Of a stretch of 12,998 nucleotides of DNA, positions 8,144-12,998 are shown in pieces. The notes beneath the pieces are model-generated. The model was given only the letters and a program-made list of their open reading frames with translations, was not told the origin of the DNA and did not search any database. The DNA lies in the NCBI GenBank assembly GCA_948964545.1, contig CAREDV010000004.1, forward strand, positions 161,759-174,756. Reading direction: 5' to 3'. Source of the DNA: an uncultured bacterium (lineage in GTDB: Bacteria; Cyanobacteriota; Vampirovibrionia; Gastranaerophilales; Gastranaerophilaceae). Both the position numbers and the translations under genes were made by a program. Numbering within the stretch: position 1 is the stretch's first letter; every line of letters begins with the position of its first letter.

Positions 8144-8175
8144 AAAAAGAGCGGGGTTAACCCCGCTCTTTTTTT
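8144..8175 (+). terminator. strong intrinsic terminator after the acetyl-CoA synthetase
   Basis: The stem AGAGCGGGGTT pairs perfectly with AACCCCGCTCT around a symmetric centre at 8158/8159, followed by a run of T. A-rich sequence on the left side gives a T run on the other strand too, so it could stop transcription in both directions. It isolates the synthetase from the prepilin gene. Confidence 0.93.
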
Positions 8176-8190
8176 ATGCCTTCAACACTC

Positions 8191-8219
8191 TTGACAAACC
8201 ATTCAGAATAATAAATAAT
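8191..8219 (+). promoter_or_regulatory. near-consensus promoter of the prepilin gene
   Basis: A perfect TTGACA at 8191-8196 is followed after exactly 17 nt by AATAAT at 8214-8219 (5 of 6 matches). Transcription would start near 8226, just before the GGAGG at 8229-8233, which lies 8 nt from the ATG at 8242. It is one of the best promoters in the window and indicates that the broken prepilin gene downstream is under active expression. Confidence 0.75.
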
Positions 8220-8241
8220 TAGGTTATTGGAGGTATTTATT

Positions 8242-9011
8242 ATGAAAAAGCTTAGAATTGCCCCCCCCCCGAAGGCTTCACTTTAGCAGAAGTTTTAATT
8301 ACTCTTGGCGTTATCGGTGTTGTTGCAGCAATAACAATGCCGACATTAATCAGCAATCATAAAAAGAGAGTTGTTGAAACAAAATTACAAAAAGCCTACT
8401 CTATAATAGCACAGGCTATGAAATTTTCAGAAAATGAACATGGAGATTCTGATATATGGGATTTTTCACCATTAATTGATGGCGCTTCTAATCCTCAAAT
8501 TGTTACTCAAATTGACAAAGAATACTTTTCAAAGTATCTAAAAAACTGTCAAACAGAAAATAGTAATGCACTTGTATATGGAAGTGGTATTAGCATGACA
8601 AGAAATCAATATTATGCTTGCTCTGGATTTAAGATCATATCACAACCATTAGGAAACAACACAGGCGCTAATAATATATATAAAGTTCCGACTTTTCTTT
8701 TTATTATTTATCTAAATAATATAGATAAGTCAGATATAGCTAAAACAGGTACGGGCAAATTACTTGGAACAGATAAATTTTTATTTACTTACCAATCAAA
8801 CCAATTATACACAGGTGGTGTCAGTGTAGGTGGAACTATGAATGCAGTAGGTGTACTTCACAGTCGTATACATGAAGATATTGGTACAGGACAATGTAAA
8901 CAGCCAATCGGCTTAGATATAGGCGGAGTTGCAGAACAAGGAGAAGCCTGCGCAACGATGATTCAAAGAAATGGATGGAAAATTCCTGATGATTATCCTA
9001 TATCATTTTAA
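8242..9011 (+). CDS. type IV-like prepilin, out of frame at a C10 tract (phase-variable candidate)
   Basis: A strong ribosome-binding site (GGAGG, 8 nt) points to the ATG at 8242, which reads MKKLRIAPPPKASL and stops at 8284-8286. After the C run, the frame beginning at 8271 reads EGFTLAEVLITLGVIGVVAAITMP, a classic prepilin N-terminus with cleavage after Gly, a +5 Glu and a hydrophobic helix. It continues to a stop at 9009-9011. One more C, or two fewer, would join the two parts into a protein of about 256 or 255 residues with a 12- or 11-residue leader. The first in-frame ATG beyond the tract (8337) would remove the cleavage site and helix, and an in-frame TAG at 8253-8255 blocks any earlier start. 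The tail (GEACATMIQRNGWKIPDDYPISF) looks like an intact pseudopilin or minor-pilin end. It is either off in this copy or miscounted in sequencing. Confidence 0.8.
8261..8270 (+). repeat. homopolymeric C10 tract inside the prepilin leader
   Basis: Ten consecutive C lie between the start codon and the processing site, in otherwise AT-rich DNA. Tracts of this kind gain or lose single bases by slipped-strand mispairing and are a standard switch for bacterial surface genes. C11 or C8 would restore the frame here; C10 and C9 would not. Confidence 0.85.
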
Positions 9012-9040
9012 TTGACCTAAATAACAAAAAGTGTTTTAAT
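9012..9040 (+). promoter_or_regulatory. promoter of the carboxypeptidase-spmAB operon, probably leaderless
   Basis: TTGACC at 9012-9017 starts on the base after the prepilin stop. It is followed after 17 nt by TTTAAT at 9035-9040, with TGT at 9032-9034 as an extended -10. The hexamer ends 6 nt before the ATG at 9047, so the first transcribed base should be at or beside the start codon. No Shine-Dalgarno is present, which agrees with a leaderless message. Confidence 0.65.
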
Positions 9041-9046
9041 ATATAT

Positions 9047-9577
9047 ATGAATTTGATAGAAGAAATTACAAAAGGGAATTACCAAGGCGAAAAGATTGTT
9101 TATGGCGGAATTACGCACTACAAATATGCTGATTGCACAGAAGAAAATCTTGCAACCTGCGGAGAAAAACTGGTTCATAAAGACTGTGCAAAAGCTTTTG
9201 AAAAAATGAAAAACGATGCCCAAAAAGAACATATTCATTTAGAAATAATTTCGGGTTTTCGTTCTATTGAATACCAAAAAACAATTTTCCCCTGCAAATT
9301 CAAAACCTTCCCTCCAACAGAAGAAGAATTTATTGCGCGTTTAAAATATTCAGCTCCTGCAGGATTTTCAGAACACCATACAGGTTTGGCAATCGATATT
9401 AATTCGCTGGAAGAAGATTTTGCAGACACAAAAGAATACGAATGGTTATTAAAACATGCTAATGACTATGGTTTTGAAATGTCCTTCCCAAAAAATAATA
9501 AACAAGGACTTGGTTTTGAACCTTGGCATTGGCGTTATGTAGGTACTGAAAAAACTAAAAAAACTTTTATGCTATAA
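9047..9577 (+). CDS. M15 family D-alanyl-D-alanine carboxypeptidase-like protein (VanY type)
   Basis: This 176-residue protein has the VanY/M15B zinc-peptidase motifs. SEHHTGLAID (residues 108-117) fits SxHxxGxAxD with zinc ligands His110 and Asp117. EPWHWRYVG (158-166) supplies the catalytic Glu158 and zinc ligand His161. SGFRS (69-73) is the usual substrate-side motif. The family trims the terminal D-Ala from peptidoglycan stem peptides. No signal peptide or membrane anchor is visible, which is odd for an enzyme acting on the wall; it may act in the cytoplasm on precursors or be exported another way. It heads an operon with spmA 7 nt downstream, consistent with a shared role in wall maturation. 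The start lacks a Shine-Dalgarno and is set by the -10 box 6 nt upstream. Confidence 0.85.
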   Translation: MNLIEEITKGNYQGEKIVYGGITHYKYADCTEENLATCGEKLVHKDCAKAFEKMKNDAQKEHIHLEIISGFRSIEYQKTIFPCKFKTFPPTEEEFIARLKYSAPAGFSEHHTGLAIDINSLEEDFADTKEYEWLLKHANDYGFEMSFPKNNKQGLGFEPWHWRYVGTEKTKKTFML

Positions 9578-9578
9578 T
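9570..9578 (+). promoter_or_regulatory. internal extended -10 promoter for spmA
   Basis: TGCTATAAT is a perfect extended -10 that overlaps the stop codon of the carboxypeptidase gene (9575-9577). It ends 6 nt before the spmA ATG at 9585, matching the spacing at 9040/9047. No -35 match is visible. It could give spmAB its own leaderless transcript in addition to read-through from 9012. Confidence 0.45.
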
Positions 9579-9584
9579 CTAGCT

Positions 9585-10166
9585 ATGAATTATATATTCT
9601 ATTTTCTAATCGTAATTTCAATAATAGCAGGAGCTATAAACGGACGTCTTTCTGATGTTGTAAACGCAATCCTTTCAGGTGCAGAACTTTCTGTAAAAGT
9701 TGCATTTTCACTTATCGGGATAATGGCATTCTGGCTTGGAATAATGAAAATTGCAGAAAAAAGCGGATTTATTGCATTAATTGCCAAAATTATTAAACCT
9801 ATTACACGCAAACTATTTAATGAAATCCCTGAAGATTCACCTGCAATCGGCGACATCGCAATGAGTATATCAGCAAATGCTTTCGGTCTGACCAATGCCG
9901 CAACCCCAATCGGCATAAAAGCTATGGAAGAACTCCAAAAAGAAAATAAAGATAAAACTACAGCCTCAAATGCTATGTGTATGTTTCTTGCCATGAATAC
10001 AGCAGGATTTCAATTAATTCCTGCAACTGTAATTGCAGTTTTAGTCGGTATAGGTTACAAAAATCCAACTGAAATAATAGCTCCGACACTTGTTGTAACA
10101 ACAATTGCATTTTTGAGTGCAATCGCTCTTGCAAAACTTTTTCAACACTGCTGGAGGGAAAAATAA
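9585..10166 (+). CDS. spmA: SpmA-like membrane protein (nucleoside recognition domain family)
   Basis: This 193-residue integral membrane protein carries the SpmA signature NAFGLTNAATPIGIKAMEELQ (about residues 87-107), flanked by hydrophobic helices near 3-20, 38-58, 120-150 and 160-185. In Bacillus, SpmA and SpmB are needed for spore core dehydration, but homologues occur in many bacteria that do not sporulate, where the role is unclear; the shared Gate/nucleoside-recognition fold suggests transport or gating. It lies between the carboxypeptidase gene and spmB and shares one base with spmB (TAATG). There is no Shine-Dalgarno, so it depends on coupling to the upstream gene or on a leaderless start. 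Assignment to the family is firm; function here is inferred. Confidence 0.9.
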   Translation: MNYIFYFLIVISIIAGAINGRLSDVVNAILSGAELSVKVAFSLIGIMAFWLGIMKIAEKSGFIALIAKIIKPITRKLFNEIPEDSPAIGDIAMSISANAFGLTNAATPIGIKAMEELQKENKDKTTASNAMCMFLAMNTAGFQLIPATVIAVLVGIGYKNPTEIIAPTLVVTTIAFLSAIALAKLFQHCWREK

Positions 10167-10684
10167 TGCAAATTATATCCCTTTGGGCACTACCTGCAAT
10201 ACTTTTATTAATCCTTACAATGGGTCTTTTCAAAAGAATTCCGCTCTATGAAACTTTTACAGAAGGCGCGAAAGACGGTTTTAAGGTTGCTGTAAACATT
10301 ATACCCTACCTTGTTGCAATAATAGTTGCAATCTCAATGTTTAGAGCATCAGGAATAATTGAACTGATTGGAAATATATTAAGTCCGCAGCTTTGCCGCT
10401 TCAATATACCTGCAGATACAATTCCCATAATGCTTGTACGATCACTTTCTGGCTCTGCTGCACTGGGAATATTTTCAGATATTGCAAATAACTTAGGTTC
10501 TGATGATTACGCAACAAAACTATCCGCAGTAATGGTAGGTTCAAGTGAAACAACTTTTTATGTTTTGGCAGTATACTTTGGCGCAGTCGGAATTTCAAAA
10601 CTCAGATATGCTCTCATCGTCGGCTTAATTGCTGATTTTATAGGGATTGTTGCAGCAGTTTGGGTTTGTAATATGATGTTTTAG
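10166..10684 (+). CDS. spmB: SpmB-like membrane protein (nucleoside recognition domain family)
   Basis: This 172-residue membrane protein is the expected partner of SpmA. Recognisable motifs include PLYETFTEGAKDGF (residues 27-40), VRSLSGSAALG and VGSSETTFYVLAVYFGAVGISKLRYAL, all typical of SpmB. At least four hydrophobic segments are visible. Its ATG overlaps the spmA stop by one base (TAATG), with GGAGGG about 8 nt upstream, so translation is coupled and roughly equal amounts are likely. The last 47 bp overlap the end of the oppositely oriented zinc-ribbon gene. Confidence 0.9.
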   Translation: MQIISLWALPAILLLILTMGLFKRIPLYETFTEGAKDGFKVAVNIIPYLVAIIVAISMFRASGIIELIGNILSPQLCRFNIPADTIPIMLVRSLSGSAALGIFSDIANNLGSDDYATKLSAVMVGSSETTFYVLAVYFGAVGISKLRYALIVGLIADFIGIVAAVWVCNMMF

Positions 10685-11015
10685 TATCCACCCAACTTTG
10701 GGTATGATTATATTCATTGTTTTGCACAACCGCTTTAACTAGAACAGCATAACTAATATCAATAAAATTAATCTTATCAATTCTTTCAACAACAAAGTCT
10801 CTTGCTCCGCAATTATGACAAAAATGATTTTCTGGAACAATTTCACCGTTTTTAATCATACCTCGAAGCTTAACTCCGCAACATGCACAACGAACAAGAT
10901 ACCACTGATTTTCTATTAATTCACCACAGTCAGGACAATACGCAAAATCAACATCTGCTCTGACTTTTGAATGTGTACAACTTTTATTCTTTTTGAAAAA
11001 CTCCAAAATAATCAT
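10638..11015 (-). CDS. zinc-ribbon protein of unknown role
   Basis: This 125-residue soluble protein contains three CxxC pairs, CPDC (27-30), CACC (43-46) and CHNC (66-69), plus an N-terminal Cys-Thr-His at 13-15. That is enough for one or two structural zinc sites. Its function is not evident; such ribbons may bind nucleic acid or protein partners. The cysteine spacing, lack of stops and a plausible start argue that the gene is real even though its last 15 codons lie antisense to the end of spmB. No Shine-Dalgarno precedes the ATG. Upstream are TTGACT (complement of 11044-11049) and a TGATTAAAT -10-like element ending 7 nt before the ATG, which may indicate another leaderless message. Confidence 0.7.
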   Translation of the reverse strand: MIILEFFKKNKSCTHSKVRADVDFAYCPDCGELIENQWYLVRCACCGVKLRGMIKNGEIVPENHFCHNCGARDFVVERIDKINFIDISYAVLVKAVVQNNEYNHTQSWVDTKTSYYKPKLLQQSL

Positions 11016-11143
11016 ATATTCTATTTAATCAAAATAATTAAAAAGTCAAAATATAGACAAATGGCTAATTGCAAAAACAATGTTTCTTAAGTTAAATAAT
11101 AACATAAATCTTTTTCATACTTCCAGCTATTCTTAATTCCAAC

Positions 11144-11168
11144 GGAGTCTACGGACTCCTTTTTTTTT
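11144..11168 (+). terminator. plus-strand intrinsic terminator
   Basis: GGAGTC at 11144-11149 pairs perfectly with GACTCC at 11154-11159 around the loop TACG, followed by nine T at 11160-11168. The T run is on the plus strand, so it stops rightward transcription. The nearest rightward gene upstream is spmB, ending at 10684. Either the spmAB message runs antisense through the whole zinc-ribbon gene to here, or a short untranslated RNA begins in 11040-11143. Confidence 0.8.
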
Positions 11169-12423
11169 ACATAATATATCTTGCCAAAATATTTTCAGCA
11201 TCCAAATACAATTCGGCCATATAATCATCATATTTCATCCCGTTTATAACTTTATTTGGAATTCTAGCTCCGCCTGCCATGTCATAGAATAACATAGCAC
11301 CTTTGCTGTATTGTTTGCCGTCAATCATTAATGAAAACATATCTGCAAAACTTTCATCTCCCATCGGACTGTAAGCCTTAACTTCAGAATGCAGTCTTGA
11401 TGTCATCTTATCCAAAACTTGATTTGTTGAAATATTATTTTTTCGTGCAATATTTCTTACTGTATTTACAAATACTTCATTAGCATCTTCAGCTGCACCA
11501 TAAAAATTATCTTTCAAGACATTTCTGTGATAATGCCCGATTTCATGCTTAATTACATCAGAACCGTTCGCCATACGTCTAAAACCATTTCCATTTGAAT
11601 TTAAGAAAACATGTCCTTTATCTGAGTATCCATAAATCCCTGAATGCATATTCTCAGTTAATTCTAGTCCGCGGGCTCTTGTTGCATTTAACATTGATTG
11701 CCTGTCAAATGGAGTAACAGTGATAGATTTAACTTGACTTTCAATACCCAATGCCCTGATTTTTGCAAGTTCCGCATCTATTTGTGTAAGCTGGCGCAAA
11801 TCCGTGCATTTCGAAAAATCTGCATTTATTCCCATATTGCTAAAATGCGACTCAGCCTCACGAATTGAAGAAAACTGTCTGCCTTGAATAGGCGTCCTTG
11901 AAGGATTTTTAGGCGCTTTCACAGCTTTTACAGATGTCGGCTTTTTAACATTCTTAGGTGCTTTTTTAAATACTTTTGTCAGCTGCTTAACATGTTTACC
12001 CTTTGCAAAAACACAATCCGCAGCAATTGCTAAACCTGCTAAAACAGTTGTCCCAGCACCCCAAATGCCGACTTTAGCGGCAGTGTTGTCGACTTTCTTT
12101 TCAGGAAATGTCACACCGCCGCCATGCTCTTGAATATAATCCTTTCTTTGCTCGGTTGTCAAATTTTCAGGTATTTTAGTAGCCTCTCTTTCTTGGTTAA
12201 AAAGTCCAAATTCCTTTGCAGCCCCATACCCAAAGCCAAACAAAGAGCGCAACATAATATCATCGTCAATTTTTGGGCGCTTTTTATTATTTTCATAAAA
12301 TTTTACAATCGGGCTATCATATTTATTCAAAGTACAATCTCCCCATAAATGTGATGTCCATCCTAATGGATTAGCATACGGATTACAATACACAAGTCTG
12401 TCATTCATTTCCTCAAATCCCAT
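11167..12423 (-). CDS. putative membrane-anchored zinc metalloprotease (HEIGH motif)
   Basis: This 418-residue protein has one membrane segment (about 117-140, VGIWGAGTTVLAGLAIAADCVFA), then a very basic linker (141-175) in which KAPKN occurs twice. The C-terminal domain (about 180-418) contains KHEIGHYHRN, an HExxH zinc site with His293, Glu294 and His297. DESFADMF follows about 60 residues later, where Glu357 is a plausible third ligand. The HExxH plus E-x-FA-[ED]-x-F layout recalls the gluzincin/anthrax-lethal-factor-like peptidases. No signal peptide is present. The basic linker would favour keeping the protease domain in the cytoplasm by the positive-inside rule. The N-terminal 116 residues are not recognised. 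The start is supported by AAAGGAG about 8 nt upstream. Substrate and role are unknown. Confidence 0.72.
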   Translation of the reverse strand: MGFEEMNDRLVYCNPYANPLGWTSHLWGDCTLNKYDSPIVKFYENNKKRPKIDDDIMLRSLFGFGYGAAKEFGLFNQEREATKIPENLTTEQRKDYIQEHGGGVTFPEKKVDNTAAKVGIWGAGTTVLAGLAIAADCVFAKGKHVKQLTKVFKKAPKNVKKPTSVKAVKAPKNPSRTPIQGRQFSSIREAESHFSNMGINADFSKCTDLRQLTQIDAELAKIRALGIESQVKSITVTPFDRQSMLNATRARGLELTENMHSGIYGYSDKGHVFLNSNGNGFRRMANGSDVIKHEIGHYHRNVLKDNFYGAAEDANEVFVNTVRNIARKNNISTNQVLDKMTSRLHSEVKAYSPMGDESFADMFSLMIDGKQYSKGAMLFYDMAGGARIPNKVINGMKYDDYMAELYLDAENILARYIM

Positions 12424-12498
12424 AATTTTTCTCCTTTTTATTATCCCCTTACAATTTCTATAAAAAAATTTTTGAAAAATTATTTACATGGGTACACG

Positions 12499-12522
12499 TA
12501 TGCTATGCTATGCTATGCTATG
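12499..12522. repeat. TATGC pentamer tandem repeat, 4.8 copies
   Basis: Four perfect copies of TATGC plus TATG lie in the 245-bp region between the divergent metalloprotease and LuxR-type genes, 76 bp upstream of the metalloprotease ATG and about 147 bp upstream of the LuxR-type ATG. Such a pentamer array can change length by slippage. Each unit also creates a TGCTATGCT sequence that resembles an extended -10 box. I found no convincing promoter elsewhere in this interval. Confidence 0.8.
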
Positions 12523-12668
12523 AGGCATTATGACAGGGTTTCCAGCTTTGTAAAATATTATTAAGTGATTGCTCAATTATTACCAACTGTAACGAAAGCA
12601 TTTAGGGAGATATTATTAACAAAATTTAATTTTGCCTTTCTTTTAATTATTTATAGGAGAACAAATGA

Positions 12669-12872
12669 ATGAATAAATTTTTTAAAGAAAAAGAATATCA
12701 AATTTTAAAAATGGTTTATCTCAATATGACAAATAAACAAATTGCTCAAAATATTAACTTATCTGTCAGCTCTATTAAAGCATACAGAAAAGATATTTAT
12801 AAAAAACTTAAAGCAAAAAATAGACTTGACGCTATTGTAATAGCACTCAGAATGGGATTGCTTGATTTATAA
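12669..12872 (+). CDS. stand-alone LuxR-type (GerE) HTH DNA-binding protein
   Basis: This 67-residue protein is essentially only a LuxR/GerE C-terminal helix-turn-helix. YQILKMVYLNMTNKQIAQNINLSVSSIKAYRKDIYKKL matches the EREIL-x-L-x-x-G-x-SNKEIA-x-x-L-x-x-S-x-x-TVK-x-H-x-x-x-IYRKL pattern, followed by RLDAIVIALRMGLL. There is no receiver or ligand-binding domain, so it resembles single-domain regulators such as GerE. Targets are unknown; the divergent metalloprotease gene is a candidate by position. GGAG at 12656-12659 lies 9 nt from this ATG. A second ATG 4 nt earlier (12665) opens a three-codon frame that stops at 12674-12676. The stop lies 1 nt from the end of the opposing TspO-like gene. 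Confidence 0.85.
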   Translation: MNKFFKEKEYQILKMVYLNMTNKQIAQNINLSVSSIKAYRKDIYKKLKAKNRLDAIVIALRMGLLDL

Positions 12873-12873
12873 A

Positions 12874-12998
12874 CTAATTTAAACGCATAATATCATAATT
12901 TAATCTTAATGCTAATATTAACCAAATAAGATACGGAAACTGCAAAAAACCTAACAAGAAAGACATTTGAAAAAACAATAATGTCATTAAAATCACAG
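12874..12998 (-). CDS. tspO: C-terminal end of a TspO/MBR family membrane protein (partial)
   Basis: The minus strand from the window edge reads 40 residues ending in a TAG (complement of 12874-12876). It is strongly hydrophobic, and its last part, FPYLIWLILALRLNYDIMRLN, matches the conserved TspO/translocator-protein C-terminus (PYLxWxxxAxxLNxxIxxLN). TspO is a five-helix membrane protein that binds porphyrins and related ligands; here only the final helix and part of the preceding one are present. The gene starts outside the window to the right. It converges on the LuxR-type gene with one base between stop codons. Confidence 0.65.
   Translation of the reverse strand, partial: VILMTLLFFQMSFLLGFLQFPYLIWLILALRLNYDIMRLN

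Noticed and set aside
8337..8339. ATG 8337 as the true start of the prepilin
   Set aside because: It would remove the cleavage site and hydrophobic helix that define a prepilin, and it has no ribosome-binding site, while the signals at 8191-8242 point to the ATG before the C tract.
9599..9994. 131-codon minus-strand open frame inside spmA
   Set aside because: It is fully antisense to a clear SpmA homologue; the hydrophobic repeats of spmA produce this shadow.
10690..10703. Small hairpin ACCCAA-CT-TTGGGT near the end of spmB as a terminator
   Set aside because: The stem is only 6 bp and no T run follows on either strand. It lies inside the zinc-ribbon coding region.
11061..11090. Nine-codon frame MANCKNNVS
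   Set aside because: It has no ribosome-binding site or other support and is too short to call.
1..12998. CRISPR array, tRNA genes, insertion sequences or prophage genes
   Set aside because: No spaced direct repeats, cloverleaf-like sequence, transposase motifs, terminal inverted repeats or phage proteins were seen on either strand.

Overview
The window is AT-rich bacterial DNA with tightly packed genes on both strands. Its best taxonomic fit is a gut-type Melainabacteria/Vampirovibrionia lineage such as Gastranaerophilales. This rests on recalled family patterns: a prepilin with a FTLAEVLITLG-type N-terminus ending in a GWKIPDDYP-like tail, an ADP-forming acetyl-CoA synthetase typical of fermenters, SpmA/SpmB in what need not be a spore former, a divergent GH77 glucanotransferase, and several unrecognised membrane proteins. 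The placement is an inference and no database was consulted. I see no tRNA, rRNA, CRISPR array, transposase or phage gene.

Layout. 1-135: start of a leftward gene cut by the window edge, then a divergent promoter region. 136-2064: GH77 4-alpha-glucanotransferase. 2061-2810 (minus) and 2946-4508 (plus): two unrecognised membrane proteins in divergent orientation. 4509-5228 (minus): secreted protein with a TonB-C-like end. 5320-5934 and 5963-8134: a TatD-associated-type radical SAM protein followed by the large ADP-forming acetyl-CoA synthetase, closed by a textbook terminator. 8242-9011: a prepilin whose reading frame is broken by a run of ten C between its start codon and its processing site. 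9047-10684: an M15 D,D-carboxypeptidase-like gene, spmA and spmB in one operon. 10638-11015 (minus): a zinc-ribbon protein. 11167-12423 (minus): a membrane protein with a HEIGH zinc-metalloprotease motif. 12669-12872: a stand-alone LuxR-type HTH protein. 12874-12998 (minus): the C-terminal end of a TspO-like protein.

How the genes work together. The glucanotransferase fits storage-glucan or maltodextrin use. The acetyl-CoA synthetase would make ATP from acetyl-CoA at the end of fermentation. The carboxypeptidase-spmA-spmB block points to peptidoglycan maturation. The prepilin is a surface component that appears to be switchable.

Structures worth attention. (1) The C10 tract in the prepilin sits behind a near-consensus promoter and a strong ribosome-binding site, the layout of a phase-variable gene. 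(2) All four convergent gene pairs have stop codons that abut or overlap, with no terminator between them. (3) Three genes have a -10 box ending exactly 6 nt before the ATG and no Shine-Dalgarno, suggesting leaderless mRNAs. (4) A mirror-symmetric divergent promoter lies at 5235-5298. (5) The acetyl-CoA synthetase ends in a CxCxCxxCxCH tail. (6) A TATGC pentamer repeat sits between the metalloprotease and the LuxR-type gene.
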